A stretch of DNA of 64,000 bases, taken from positions 9,794-73,793 of the forward strand of contig CAYRFF010000010.1 of assembly GCA_964423575.1 (NCBI GenBank). Direction: 5' to 3'. This document shows, piece by piece, positions 46,801-56,872 of the stretch. The notes beneath the pieces were generated by a model. The model saw nothing but the letters and a program-made list of their open reading frames with translations. It was not told the DNA's origin and did no database searches. Numbering within the stretch: position 1 is the first letter of the stretch; each line of letters begins with the position of its first letter. The position numbers were made by a program, and so were the translations under genes. Origin of the DNA: CAYRFF01 sp964423575. GTDB lineage: Bacteria > Bacteroidota > Bacteroidia > Chitinophagales > Saprospiraceae.

Positions 46801-48006
46801 TTATGCGTACTCAGTCGGAATTTCCACCTCTCCAAGAAGAGTTCTGTGAACCGGGCATCTATTGGCAATCTGTAGAATACGGGTTTTCTGCTCTTCCGGA
46901 ACATCCAATTCCAAATGCACAGTTCTCACGAAATGGTCAACCTTCTTAGGCTTACCTTCTTCGTCGACCCCATCCTTTTTAAAATGGTCTACATCCACTC
47001 TTATTTTGCCCACTTCCCAACCTTTCCTATTGACATACATACGCAATGTAATTGCCGTACAAGCCGCCAGACCGGCTCCAACCAGCTGATACGGGCTTGC
47101 GCCCACGTCTTGTCCACCCAATGAAACAGGCTCGTCAGCAACAAATGCATGTTTGCCGGCTTTTACTTCAGTTCTGTAGTTATCTGCATCCAAAACAACT
47201 TTAACGCCATGAACGCTATCATCAGCTTCTTCAAGCTCAGCAAACTCAACATATCGGCTAGACCACTCATAAATCACATTAGCGATATACCTTGCTTGTT
47301 CCTTTTCCAGAATCAAATGAGACATCCCGTCCAATGACAAAAAGCTCTTGGGATGATGCAGGGATTTAAATATTTCTTCTGCATTCTTTATATCTACAAT
47401 TTCATCCTCAGGTGAATGAGTTATGAGAACTGCTTTATTCAGCCCAAACAAAAGCTCTGAAGTGTTTTGCTTTTTTATATCATCAAGGAACTGCTTTTTT
47501 ATTTTCATCTTATTGATGCCCAGCTGCACTTCAATCGCCTCATCTTCACCCAGATCCTCCAGATTATCAGGCAAGAGATGTGCTACATGCTCAGGTCTAG
47601 CGGGCGCACCTATCGTCGCTACTGCTTTAACAACATCGCGTTGCGCAGCAGCCGCCAGGACAGCAGCTCCGCCCAGCGAATGCCCAATAAGAAGTTGTGG
47701 AGGCATTCCTTCCTCTTCCAGATAATCGATAAAGGCAAGAAGGTCCTCAACATTTCCGGAGAAATTAGTATCCTCAAAGACTCCTTCACTGTCTCCGATT
47801 CCCGCAAAATCAAATCTCAATACAGCAATACCGCGTTCAGCTAGCATTCTTGAGATGCGTTTAGCTGCGTGACTATCTTTTCCGCAAGTAAAGCAATGAG
47901 CAAATACAGCATAAGCCTGGATATCTCCAAGAGACGGCCATTCAATTACTCCCGATAATGTCTCACCGGAAGGATTATCAATTTCTACTCTTTGTGAAAT
48001 CTTCAT
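46801..48006 (-). CDS. Alpha/beta hydrolase-OsmC fusion protein
   Basis: A 401-aa protein. Residues 1-255 are an alpha/beta hydrolase with nucleophile elbow GHSLGG (about 107-112), acid-loop D (HSPEDEIVD) and a C-terminal His (GMSHLIL). Residues 270-401 are an OsmC/Ohr domain with Cys in LAACTAITLRMY and the second Cys in NRCPVHRTL, which reduce organic peroxides. This fusion is widespread in Bacteroidota. The gene begins 7 bp after the M28 peptidase gene, in an operon with it and cysS. Confidence 0.92.
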   Translation of the reverse strand: MKISQRVEIDNPSGETLSGVIEWPSLGDIQAYAVFAHCFTCGKDSHAAKRISRMLAERGIAVLRFDFAGIGDSEGVFEDTNFSGNVEDLLAFIDYLEEEGMPPQLLIGHSLGGAAVLAAAAQRDVVKAVATIGAPARPEHVAHLLPDNLEDLGEDEAIEVQLGINKMKIKKQFLDDIKKQNTSELLFGLNKAVLITHSPEDEIVDIKNAEEIFKSLHHPKSFLSLDGMSHLILEKEQARYIANVIYEWSSRYVEFAELEEADDSVHGVKVVLDADNYRTEVKAGKHAFVADEPVSLGGQDVGASPYQLVGAGLAACTAITLRMYVNRKGWEVGKIRVDVDHFKKDGVDEEGKPKKVDHFVRTVHLELDVPEEQKTRILQIANRCPVHRTLLGEVEIPTEYA

Positions 48007-48013
48007 ATTAATT

Positions 48014-49024
48014 TTAATTTAAAGAGTCGATGGACTCCCTGTAAATAACCGCGGTCAATACCTGCCCTACCGCACGTAAAGTAGCTTTGTCAATAATATC
48101 TATATCATCATTCACCGTATGCCAATGCTTGAAGAATCCCGTTTCGGTATTAGGGCGTTTATCGATGATATCTATGCTCGGGATTCCGGCAATCGTATTG
48201 ACAAAATAGTGGTCGTCAATGACGCCACCTATATCTTCTTTCTGAAAGAAATTTCCATATCCCATCGCGGAAGCAAGACTCCATATCTTGTCCAGAACAG
48301 ATGGTGCATATCTTTTACTGAAGCCCTCATATTTAAACAGTGCATTCTTCGCTCCGACCATATCTAGCAGGATTCCGTATGAATAAGCTGTTGCAGGACG
48401 TGGTAAGTTCTTTGACCAGTATTGCGAACCATAACACCAGGTATTAGGGTCGTTGCCTTGATGTTCTCCCTGGTCTTCCAGATCAAAGAACACAATATCT
48501 ACTCCGATATCTGCCGGATTTTCCTGCATTACACGCGCGATCTCCAGTAAAACACCCACTCCGCTGGCGCCGTCATTGGCACCGGGGACGAATTGATTTC
48601 TGTTATCAGCTACCGGGTCATTATCTGCAATAAATCTACTATCCCAGTGTGCCATCAAGAGCAAGCGCTTCTTTGCTTTCTTATTATAAACTCCCGTGAT
48701 ATTGTAGCCCTGCATATCCTGCCCGAGATAGTTTCTGGCAGAAAAATTTTGAACCTTGGTTTCCAAACCAAAACGCTGCAATTCTCCCACTAGGTAATCC
48801 CTAGTTTTCAGATGTGCTTCAGTACCCGGAACTCTGGGACCGAATTCCATTTGCTTTTCTATAAACATATAGGCAGAATCCCTGTCAAATCGTGGAATAT
48901 CGACGGTCTTCGCCTCTTTCTTCTCAGTATCAACTACTTCTTGCTTTCCTTCACTACCACATGAGGCAATTGTCACGATCAGAACAGCAATTACTAAAAC
49001 CTTGCTCAAAAAGGATAACTTCAT
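48014..49024 (-). CDS. M28-family peptidase / glutaminyl cyclase-like lipoprotein
   Basis: A 336-aa lipoprotein (IVTIASC, Cys22). The M28 zinc-ligand segments are MAHWDSR, GANDGASGVGVLLEIA, DLEDQGEHQG, DMVG and HTVNDDIDII, which suit a glutaminyl-peptide cyclotransferase or aminopeptidase. It is likely periplasmic. It lies between cysS (68 bp upstream) and the hydrolase-OsmC gene. Cyclase and peptidase activity cannot be separated by eye, though the QGNDPNTWCYGSQYW block resembles cyclases. Confidence 0.86.
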   Translation of the reverse strand: MKLSFLSKVLVIAVLIVTIASCGSEGKQEVVDTEKKEAKTVDIPRFDRDSAYMFIEKQMEFGPRVPGTEAHLKTRDYLVGELQRFGLETKVQNFSARNYLGQDMQGYNITGVYNKKAKKRLLLMAHWDSRFIADNDPVADNRNQFVPGANDGASGVGVLLEIARVMQENPADIGVDIVFFDLEDQGEHQGNDPNTWCYGSQYWSKNLPRPATAYSYGILLDMVGAKNALFKYEGFSKRYAPSVLDKIWSLASAMGYGNFFQKEDIGGVIDDHYFVNTIAGIPSIDIIDKRPNTETGFFKHWHTVNDDIDIIDKATLRAVGQVLTAVIYRESIDSLN

Positions 49025-49091
49025 AAATCCGATTCAGATTAACTTTGATTAATACACATTTCTATTCTTAAAATGCGGCAAACCCGATTGT

Positions 49092-50573
49092 TTAACCCTG
49101 TTGCCATTCTGTGCCACTTTCGCCATCTTTAATAACGATGCTGGCCTCTTGTAAACGGTCGCGTATTTTATCCGCAGTTGCCCAGTCCTTGTTTTCTCTC
49201 GCCATCTGGCGAATTTCAATAACCAGATCCATCACAGTATCCAATGTTTTCCCAGATCCGGAATCAGTTATTGATTTCAAGCCTAGAACATCTTTGACCA
49301 TTCTCTTCATAAACGCCTGTGTTTCAGCAATAGTTGCAGTAGAAACCGTATCCGCGGAAATGTGGTTGTTTTTCAAAGAGTTGACAATCTTCACAATCTC
49401 AAATAAAACTGCAAGAGTCTTTGGCGTATTGAAGTCATCCCTCATCTCCGACACAGCTTCATCCATCAGAGATTTTAGTTTCTCGTCAGTCTCACCTCCT
49501 CCTTTACCCTTTCCTGTAAGTGTATTCAAAGACTCCATTCCTTCCATCAATCTGTGGTAGCCTTTTTCAGAGGCAGCCAGGGCGTCATCACTGATGTCCA
49601 GGGTTGAGCGATAATGCGTCTGAAGCATGAAGAATCGGACGACCATTGGGTGATATCCCTTGGAAACGTGCTCGCTGTCTCCTGTGAACAACTCCTCCGG
49701 AGTAATGGTATTTCCATCACTCTTAGACATCTTTTTCCCATTCATCAGAAGCATATTGGTATGCAACCAGTAATTGGCAGGATGCGTCTTGCAAGCTCCT
49801 ATATTCTGTGCAATTTCATTCTCGTGGTGTGGAAATTTCAGATCATTTCCACCACCATGAATATCAAATGTCTCCCCGAGGTATTTTGTACTCATCGCTG
49901 AGCATTCCAGATGCCAGCCCGGGAAACCGACACTCCAGGGAGAATCCCAGCGCATCAAGTGCTTTTCATCTGCTTTCATCCACAGAGCAAAATCCGCAGG
50001 ATGGTCCTTTTCATCTTGCTTATTTAAGTCTCGCGTTTCCGCAAATAAATCTTCCAGGACTCTTCCGGAGAGCTTACCATAATCGTCATAATCCTGAGCA
50101 AATTTGACCGTATTGAAATACACGGAGCCATTGCGCTCATAGGCATAGCCATTTTCCAGGATAGCTTCAATCATCTTGATCTGCTCAGGGATGTGTCCGG
50201 TAGCACGTGGTTCAATTGACGGTGGCAATGTATTGAATACTCGCATCATCTCATGAAAGCCAAGAGTATATTTCTGAGCGACTTCCATAGGTTCCAGCTG
50301 TTCCAGTTTTGCTTTTTTTAACATCCGGTCTTCACCATCATCGAGCAGGTGTCCGACATCCGTTATGTTTCTCACATATCGGACTTTATAACCCTGATCC
50401 ATCAGAAATCTATATATCACATCAAAGGAAACAAATGTACGACAGTTGCCAAGGTGTACATCACTATAAACCGTTGGTCCACATACATAATAACCTACAT
50501 AGCCCTCTCTTATCGGCTTAAATACTTCCTTTTCTCCACTGAGGGAGTTGTAAATTCTCAATTCTTCACTCAT
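49092..50573 (-). CDS. cysS: Cysteinyl-tRNA synthetase
   Basis: A 493-aa protein from the ATG at 50573. The family motifs are HLGNCRTFVSFDV (HIGH equivalent), zinc ligands C in CGPTVY and in WHLECSAMS with HHENE, and KMSKSDGN (KMSKS). It charges tRNA-Cys. The frame opens at GTG 50579, but the -7 box TACATTTG (50579-50586) covers that codon, so ATG 50573 is the start and the transcript is nearly leaderless. First gene of an operon with the M28 and hydrolase-OsmC genes. Confidence 0.96.
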   Translation of the reverse strand: MSEELRIYNSLSGEKEVFKPIREGYVGYYVCGPTVYSDVHLGNCRTFVSFDVIYRFLMDQGYKVRYVRNITDVGHLLDDGEDRMLKKAKLEQLEPMEVAQKYTLGFHEMMRVFNTLPPSIEPRATGHIPEQIKMIEAILENGYAYERNGSVYFNTVKFAQDYDDYGKLSGRVLEDLFAETRDLNKQDEKDHPADFALWMKADEKHLMRWDSPWSVGFPGWHLECSAMSTKYLGETFDIHGGGNDLKFPHHENEIAQNIGACKTHPANYWLHTNMLLMNGKKMSKSDGNTITPEELFTGDSEHVSKGYHPMVVRFFMLQTHYRSTLDISDDALAASEKGYHRLMEGMESLNTLTGKGKGGGETDEKLKSLMDEAVSEMRDDFNTPKTLAVLFEIVKIVNSLKNNHISADTVSTATIAETQAFMKRMVKDVLGLKSITDSGSGKTLDTVMDLVIEIRQMARENKDWATADKIRDRLQEASIVIKDGESGTEWQQG

Positions 50574-50578
50574 AAGCA

Positions 50579-50586
50579 CAAATGTA
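50579..50586 (-). promoter_or_regulatory. -7 box of cysS
   Basis: Perfect TACATTTG on the minus strand, ending 6 nt before the ATG. It rules out the GTG at 50579 as start. Confidence 0.65.
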
Positions 50587-50688
50587 AGATTTTATTTAGG
50601 AAAAGTAGAGACGCTGGGACTGATATCCCGAATCTAGAATCTTAGCAAAAATATTATCTTTATAATGACTTTGTAAAAAAAGTCCCTC

Positions 50689-51330
50689 ATGAGTCAAGTC
50701 GCCAAAACGGTTCAGGATATTTACAAGTTTGAACTAATAAACGAAAATAAACATTTGAACACAATTTTATTTCTAGGGCTTTTAACTTTAGTATTCGTAG
50801 GAATTCCGATTGGACTTGGAGTTTTATTGCACTACGTTCCTAAAAAACTTGGCTATCCTAAAATAGCTAAATATTTAACAATCTCTTATGGACTTTTAGT
50901 GATATCAGTCGGACTATATATTGTTTTTGAAGACCACTTTTTCTTCAAATCAAATGCAATTGAACTTCTGAATGAACACAATGTCACACTTGAAGATCCC
51001 TTCAAAATCATTTCAAATAGGTCAGGTGGATTTCTGGATTATTCGCATCAATTCACTTTATCAATTTCTCATTCAGATAAAGAAAAGTTGATTAATCAGA
51101 TAACTTCATCAGACAACTATCAGGAAAAAGTTAACGATATGTTTGACTTAAGAACTGACAAACTTAGATATAGCGACAATGACACCACTTTCACAGCAAA
51201 CTATCAAAATAAATGGAATTATATCTATGAATATTACAAGCCAAATAAAAAAGGCTACAAACCCACTTGGGATAAAATCTTAATTTCTAAAACTAAAAGT
51301 GAATTAACCTATCTAAGGGTTTTGGATTAA
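50689..51330 (+). CDS. Hypothetical membrane protein
   Basis: A 213-aa protein with two strongly hydrophobic segments (LFLGLLTLVFVGIPIGLGVLL and YLTISYGLLVISVGLYIVF) and a soluble, Lys/Asp-rich C-terminal half that should face one side. No family is recognised. Codon use is more AT-rich than its neighbours, which would fit a recent acquisition. A GCGGAGA/TCTCCGC stem follows its stop (51340-51375). Confidence 0.65.
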   Translation: MSQVAKTVQDIYKFELINENKHLNTILFLGLLTLVFVGIPIGLGVLLHYVPKKLGYPKIAKYLTISYGLLVISVGLYIVFEDHFFFKSNAIELLNEHNVTLEDPFKIISNRSGGFLDYSHQFTLSISHSDKEKLINQITSSDNYQEKVNDMFDLRTDKLRYSDNDTTFTANYQNKWNYIYEYYKPNKKGYKPTWDKILISKTKSELTYLRVLD

Positions 51331-51354
51331 AAATAAACGGCGGAGAACTCCCCC

Positions 51355-51834
51355 TTATTCGGGTATAATCTCCGCAGATTGGGCAACGTGATTTGAATTA
51401 GGATTATAGATTTTATAATACAGCTCAACTCCGGGATCCTGTACTAATCCTTTAAAGCATTTCGAGATTACTAGATCATACACTAAAGGTATTTCCTTCA
51501 ATCTTAAAATAACATTATCTGTTGATGAATCTTCTATGATCTCCCAGGTACCGTAATCGGAATCAAATTCAGTATATATAAAAGAACCCATAGGAAACTC
51601 TACATCAAGTATATACTCTGAGAGGCATTCTATTTCCCTAGAATTTGCAAAGTTTATGTCAAAATAAAAACAGATTTCGCCATACTGCCTAGGCTGATCA
51701 AAATTCTCCGCAGAATACCCGAAATCAGTGGTCACCTCACATTGCGCAATTGCGCTAGTAGAAAACAAAATGAAAAATCCTATGAGCGACACGATTATAG
51801 AATTTCTTACCAATTTAAAATCAAGTGTTTTCAT
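51355..51834 (-). CDS. Secreted hypothetical protein
   Basis: A 159-aa protein with a signal peptide (SLIGFFILFSTSAIAQ). The rest is beta-rich, with three Cys (CEVTT, ICFYF and IECLSEY) that could form disulfides. No motif is recognised. Confidence 0.65.
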   Translation of the reverse strand: MKTLDFKLVRNSIIVSLIGFFILFSTSAIAQCEVTTDFGYSAENFDQPRQYGEICFYFDINFANSREIECLSEYILDVEFPMGSFIYTEFDSDYGTWEIIEDSSTDNVILRLKEIPLVYDLVISKCFKGLVQDPGVELYYKIYNPNSNHVAQSAEIIPE

Positions 51835-52044
51835 AAGCTGCAGTTATAATTTAGAGATACAACTAAGTTATGCTTTATTTATGATTTAACTAAAACAAAT
51901 CATAACAACTCGCTCTTGCATAAGCAATCTGTCTGGTAGGTTTAACACGGCCCTATACCACTCCACAATAAAATCAAAATAGTAAATCCGCAGATGTACA
52001 GAAAAACTCTTAAACCCCGGAGATAATTTAACACCAGGAAAAAC

Positions 52045-53124
52045 CTACCTCAACTTCAATGAAGCCACAACCGGATAATGGTCTGAAAAGCGGATTTCAC
52101 GACCTTTTTTATACGCCATCACCTCAAAGTCATCCGACGCAAAGATGTAATCAATCCTCAAGAAGGGAATCTCGGCAGCATAAGTATCTCCCACTCCTCT
52201 GCCACGTTGTACAAAGCTATCATTATATTGTTCTGCAACCTGACGATACAGATATGATTGCGGAATATCGTTAAAGTCGCCACAGAGTATCACCGGACGT
52301 GTAACATCTTTACTGTGCTCCAGTATCAATTCCAGCTCTCGTACGCGTATCGGAGCGCTGAATTTATATCTCGAAAACATAGTACGGACATTGGTATACA
52401 AATATTCGGGATCCAGTGATGGTTGCTCCGCAAGTTCAGAAGAAATATGACTGATAACATTGGAAGCAAGGTGAAAATTATAGATGCGGATAGTATCGGA
52501 AGACTCTTTCCCGGCTTTATCAGATGGCAATTTAATATCGGCCCACAGAGCCTGATTCCGTTTCTGAATAAGATCGATACAGCCACTATTAATTATCGGA
52601 TAGCGCGAGTAGATCCGGATATCCTGTGACTGCACACAATTGACCATGTGTGGGAATTCCTTTCGAGGGCTAAAAAACTCTTCAGAATTACCACCGTATT
52701 CCTGAAAGGCCATTATATCAAACCCATCTATCGACCGTTCAAATTTCTTCCATAAATCTTCCGCCTCTTCATCGGAAATCTTCTCATTCTCTTTCAGTTC
52801 CCGGAGATCGTGCTGATTGTATATCAATAATTGAAATGCGTTTTCATCCTGCACCACCGGACTATATCCTATCTGAACCGTTCTGTCAATAGCAGGTACA
52901 GCCAGAATCAGGATAAACAACGGCAAGAGAGCAGGCCAGCGCCATTTGATAGCCCAGTATATGAGAAAAGCCATTTGCGAAAGCAGTAAAAAAGGCAAGA
53001 GTAAAGCAAATACTGCAGGCCAGTAAAATTTAACCGGTGAAACAACAGGGCTGAGCAAGGCAAGAACTGTCGGAACTGTTACGACTCCATAAAGAATCAG
53101 AAGAATAGTCCTCAATATTTTCAT
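52045..53124 (-). CDS. Membrane-anchored endonuclease/exonuclease/phosphatase-family protein
   Basis: A 359-aa protein. Two or three N-terminal membrane segments (residues 5-85) lead into an EEP domain with FDIMAFQEYGG (metal-binding Glu), ILCGDFNDIPQSY, RIDYIFAS and SDHYPVVASL (catalytic His). It should cleave phosphodiester or phosphomonoester bonds; the substrate is unknown. The start lies 5 bp after the rhomboid gene, so it is last in the mutL-rhomboid operon. Confidence 0.9.
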   Translation of the reverse strand: MKILRTILLILYGVVTVPTVLALLSPVVSPVKFYWPAVFALLLPFLLLSQMAFLIYWAIKWRWPALLPLFILILAVPAIDRTVQIGYSPVVQDENAFQLLIYNQHDLRELKENEKISDEEAEDLWKKFERSIDGFDIMAFQEYGGNSEEFFSPRKEFPHMVNCVQSQDIRIYSRYPIINSGCIDLIQKRNQALWADIKLPSDKAGKESSDTIRIYNFHLASNVISHISSELAEQPSLDPEYLYTNVRTMFSRYKFSAPIRVRELELILEHSKDVTRPVILCGDFNDIPQSYLYRQVAEQYNDSFVQRGRGVGDTYAAEIPFLRIDYIFASDDFEVMAYKKGREIRFSDHYPVVASLKLR

Positions 53125-53128
53125 CCTA

Positions 53129-54061
53129 TCAACTCTTACTTGCTTTATATAAAGTCTCCTTCTCCTCTTCCGTGAGATTCTCGTAGCCTTCCTCCTTTAT
53201 CTTATCCAGAATTCTATCGACCTCAGCTTGTAAATCATCATTATGATCTTCTCTTTCAATCTTGATTTTCCCGGAATCACTTTCTTTATGTATAACTTGC
53301 AGTCGTGGTCGAGCAGTATATGTTCTTTGATTACCCGCCATTCTGCGACTGAGAATGTTGTAATATAGCTTTCGCAAATATTTTATCACGCGTTCTATAG
53401 GCGCACCAAAGTCCCTTCCATTATGCAAGCCCATGACATAGATAGCACCGGTAAAAGCACCACCAAGGTGTGCAAAGTGCCCTCCAGTGTTTCCCATACT
53501 TGCAGTGCCAAATAAATCCAGCAAAACCAGCGTAATTACGATATATTTCAACTTTACATCTCCTATCAAAATCAAGCGCATATTATAATCCGGCGCCAAT
53601 GCACCCGCCGCAACCACCAGTGCCATAATTGCCGCCGATGCACCGACTGCATAAGCATTAGGTGACACAAAGCTGGAGATATAGGAGGATAAAATAAATA
53701 CAAATCCGCCTACAAGTCCTCCCAAAATGTATATAGGCAATATCTTATGATCTCCGATTAAATCGCTGACAATACGACCAAACCAAAAGAGAAACAACAT
53801 ATTCCACAGAATATGCCAGAATCCGGAATGCATGAACAGGCTAGTAAAGAAAACCCAGGGATGCGTTAAATCCCAAACTATATTGGCATGAAGTGCCAGA
53901 TAATTTACAATGGAGTTATACACTCCCGGAGCCCAGCCTATTGTAAAGACGCGGATAAGGTTTATCACTACAAATACCGCAATATTTGCAATGATGAGGC
54001 GGGTACTGGTGCTTCCCCGCTGAAATTCGTTCTTTATATCTTGAAGAATAGACTGAAACAT
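53129..54061 (-). CDS. Rhomboid-family intramembrane serine protease (first)
   Basis: A 310-aa protein with six membrane helices, the nucleophile Ser in GASAAIMAL, and the catalytic His in GGHFAHLGGAFTG. The C-terminal 80 residues are a charged cytosolic tail with EEKETLYKASKS, not seen in the second rhomboid. It cleaves single-pass membrane substrates. Ten bp separate it from the other rhomboid. Confidence 0.9.
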   Translation of the reverse strand: MFQSILQDIKNEFQRGSTSTRLIIANIAVFVVINLIRVFTIGWAPGVYNSIVNYLALHANIVWDLTHPWVFFTSLFMHSGFWHILWNMLFLFWFGRIVSDLIGDHKILPIYILGGLVGGFVFILSSYISSFVSPNAYAVGASAAIMALVVAAGALAPDYNMRLILIGDVKLKYIVITLVLLDLFGTASMGNTGGHFAHLGGAFTGAIYVMGLHNGRDFGAPIERVIKYLRKLYYNILSRRMAGNQRTYTARPRLQVIHKESDSGKIKIEREDHNDDLQAEVDRILDKIKEEGYENLTEEEKETLYKASKS

Positions 54062-54071
54062 CTCTTTTTAA

Positions 54072-54755
54072 TCACGCTTTTCCTTTCTTATTCCAGTATA
54101 AAACCAGCAAAAATCCAAATAAAGCTCCCCCCACATGCGCAAAGTGCGCAACTCCCGAACTTCCAAATGACGGACTCAATCCCATAAACAATTCAAGACC
54201 GGCATATATCAATACGAAATACTTAGCCCTTATAGGTATCGGTAAAAATATAAGAAATAGTTTAACATCTGGGAATTTCATCGCAAATCCTGCCAGTATC
54301 CCAAACACCGCTCCCGATGCTCCTAGGGTAGGAATGTTTGCCGAAAACTGAGAAGCTCCCATATAATGCAGCTCCAGGTATTTAACAAAGAAGTGCAATC
54401 CCAATGCTCCTAGCCCGGCAACAAAATACAGCGTAGCAAAGCGCTTGGCCCCCCATAAAGCTTCCAGATGCGGGCCAAAAACAAACAGAGCAAACATGTT
54501 AAAAAACAAGTGACTTATATTAGCATGCATAAACATGTGCGTCACAATCTGATACGGTTGAAAATACGGTGATGATGGATAAAATATTGCAAGTCTGAAT
54601 CTCCCCCATAATGAACTGTTCACATTCATCTCGTTTACCAGTGCATTCATGCTTTGCGCAGATGGATCACCCATGAAAAACATGGTTCCAAAATACAGTA
54701 AAACATTAATAATAAGCAGATGCTTTACCGCATCGGTCAATTGATTTCCAAACAT
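54072..54755 (-). CDS. Rhomboid-family intramembrane serine protease (second)
   Basis: A 227-aa minimal rhomboid with HMFMHANISHLFFNM, Ser in GASGAVFGILAGF and His in HFAHVGGALFG. Active-site residues are intact. It follows mutL by 6 bp. Two adjacent rhomboids of different length in one operon are common in Bacteroidota. Confidence 0.92.
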   Translation of the reverse strand: MFGNQLTDAVKHLLIINVLLYFGTMFFMGDPSAQSMNALVNEMNVNSSLWGRFRLAIFYPSSPYFQPYQIVTHMFMHANISHLFFNMFALFVFGPHLEALWGAKRFATLYFVAGLGALGLHFFVKYLELHYMGASQFSANIPTLGASGAVFGILAGFAMKFPDVKLFLIFLPIPIRAKYFVLIYAGLELFMGLSPSFGSSGVAHFAHVGGALFGFLLVLYWNKKGKA

Positions 54756-54761
54756 AAGCCT

Positions 54762-56558
54762 TTAACTAAATTTTGATTCAAGATCATTCATGGTCAATGT
54801 AAAAAAGCATGCTTTACCCCGCGGAGTAACATAAGGCGTCTCACAAGCAAACAATTGCTCAATCAAGCCTCGCATTTCATCTACTGTTAATTTCTTTCCT
54901 TTATTCATACTCAGGCGGACAGCTAGCGATTGCGCAATTATTTCATTGGCAATATTCTTAGCTTTTCTGTCAGCCGATACTTCTTCCACCAGTGCCTCAA
55001 TTATATTCACAATATCTCCTTTTCCGGATAACATCGATGGCACCGCATGGATTATATACGTTCCTTGTCCAAATGGGTTCACTTCGAAACCCATTTTTTT
55101 CAATTCGGGTAGTATTTCTTTTAAAACGACGAGTTGATCTGCCGATAAATCAATTTGCTCAGGAAAGAGCAACTGCTGCATTTCCACAATCCCGGTCTCA
55201 GAGGCATTTAAAAAGCGTTCATAAAGGATTCTTTCATGTGCTTTCTGCTGATCGATAACGATCATTCCCGTCTTTATCTGAGCGACGATATAGGAACTAT
55301 GGATCTGAGTCGGCTCAAATTTTTCCTGTTCCGTCGATGCATCCTGATCCATCTGAGAGTCCAGCGTCAGTGGTTCATCATCACCCTCGTCTTCGGTGTT
55401 ATACAGAGTTTCATAAAACTGCTTCCAATCGTCACCATCTGCCTTTCTCGGAAAATCAGGTAGCCTACTGCTACCAGTGCTTCCACCAGGCTTCTTATCT
55501 CCCTGATGATGTATTGCCAGTGTATCATCCAGCCCAGCATCTTTATCAAAGTCCAGCGAAGGCGTTATATTATGCTTACCCAGGCCATACCTTATGGCTG
55601 CACGCAGATACTGATACATCAACTGCTGATCTTCAAATTTTATCTCCTCCTTGGTCGGGTGAATATTTACATCGATAAACTTAGGATCTACCTCGAAGAA
55701 AATGAAGTATGCAGGCCTGTAGCCTTCCGGCAAAAGCCCCTCAAATGCTAAATTTATTGCGTGATTCAGATATCCACTGCGAATAAACCGATCATTCACA
55801 AAAAAGAACTGATCCGGCATGCTTTTACGTGCACTTTCGGGCGTTCCTACATATCCACTGATTGAAACTTCAGGTGTTTCCTCCTGAATGGGAATAAGCC
55901 TGGTCTCCAGTTTGTCCCCGAAGAGATCAATGATTCTTTTCTTAAGACTTGCCTCCCGCAATATGTATATTTCCTTATCATCGTGATAGAGAGAGAATCT
56001 CACATCCGGATGAGCTATTGCCAGCCTTTTGAACTCGTCCATAATATGGCGCATTTCTACGGCATTGGATTTAAGGAATCGGCGTCTTGCCGGTACATTA
56101 AAGAAGAGGTTTTTAACAATGATATTGGTGCCTACCGGTGTCTGGCATAAATCCTGCTCGATAAGGCTTGATGCCTTTACGCGTACTCTCGTACCCACTT
56201 CATTGCCCTCTTGCCGGGTTTTTATTTCCATCTGGGAAACCGCAGCAATTGATGCAAGTGCCTCACCGCGGAATCCTTTGGTTCTAATCCGGAATAAATC
56301 AGCACTTTCTCTGATTTTGGATGTAGCATGACGTTCAATACTGATGCGCGCATCCGTATCGCTCATACCATTTCCGTTATCTGTCACTTGAACCAATGTC
56401 TTACCGGCATCTTTGATAAAAAGCTTTATGTCTGAGGCTTGTGCATCAATCGCATTTTCCATCAGTTCCTTCACAACAGAGGCCGGCCTTTGTATCACTT
56501 CTCCCGCTGCGATCTGATTGGCAATAGCATCGGGCAGAAGTTGAATAATATTTGACAT
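54762..56558 (-). CDS. mutL: DNA mismatch repair protein MutL
   Basis: A 598-aa protein. The N-terminal GHKL ATPase has IAAGEVIQRPASVVKELMENAIDA, DNGNGM and TKGFRGEALASI. The C-terminal dimerisation/endonuclease domain has DQQKAHERILYE (436-447). The usual DQHA-x2-E-x4-E metal motif is altered here: the His is Gln, while Asp, Gln and both Glu remain. The nicking activity may therefore be reduced, though close Bacteroidota relatives may share this. It works with MutS in mismatch repair. It follows the small membrane protein gene by 20 bp. Confidence 0.95.
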   Translation of the reverse strand: MSNIIQLLPDAIANQIAAGEVIQRPASVVKELMENAIDAQASDIKLFIKDAGKTLVQVTDNGNGMSDTDARISIERHATSKIRESADLFRIRTKGFRGEALASIAAVSQMEIKTRQEGNEVGTRVRVKASSLIEQDLCQTPVGTNIIVKNLFFNVPARRRFLKSNAVEMRHIMDEFKRLAIAHPDVRFSLYHDDKEIYILREASLKKRIIDLFGDKLETRLIPIQEETPEVSISGYVGTPESARKSMPDQFFFVNDRFIRSGYLNHAINLAFEGLLPEGYRPAYFIFFEVDPKFIDVNIHPTKEEIKFEDQQLMYQYLRAAIRYGLGKHNITPSLDFDKDAGLDDTLAIHHQGDKKPGGSTGSSRLPDFPRKADGDDWKQFYETLYNTEDEGDDEPLTLDSQMDQDASTEQEKFEPTQIHSSYIVAQIKTGMIVIDQQKAHERILYERFLNASETGIVEMQQLLFPEQIDLSADQLVVLKEILPELKKMGFEVNPFGQGTYIIHAVPSMLSGKGDIVNIIEALVEEVSADRKAKNIANEIIAQSLAVRLSMNKGKKLTVDEMRGLIEQLFACETPYVTPRGKACFFTLTMNDLESKFS

Positions 56559-56578
56559 AAAATCTATTCTCTACGCTT

Positions 56579-56872
56579 CTATAATAAGAAGACTAAGGTA
56601 AGTAAAACTAATACAAGAAATACATAAACGACCATTCGATTTGACTTCCGGGTTTCTCGTCTGCGGAATTCCACGTTAGGAACAATCTGACTTTTCCCAC
56701 CGCTCTTAAAGCCTTTAGATATCCGTACTTTAATATCGTCAATATCGTTGCTTTGGCTTCCTTGTGCCTTGCGTACACGCTCAAGCAATTCTTCCCTTTC
56801 CTCGTCATAGTAGCGGGGATAGTATTTAAATTGCTTGTGTTTTGTCTTTTGAAATAAGTTAAAAAATCTCAT
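56579..56872 (-). CDS. Small membrane protein upstream of mutL
   Basis: About 97 aa from the ATG at 56872 (RFFNLFQKTKHKQFKYYP). The frame is open from 56965, but the extra 31 residues lack family character. A basic N-terminal half and a single C-terminal membrane helix (VVYVFLVLVLLTLVFLL). No function is known. Confidence 0.75.
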   Translation of the reverse strand: MRFFNLFQKTKHKQFKYYPRYYDEEREELLERVRKAQGSQSNDIDDIKVRISKGFKSGGKSQIVPNVEFRRRETRKSNRMVVYVFLVLVLLTLVFLL

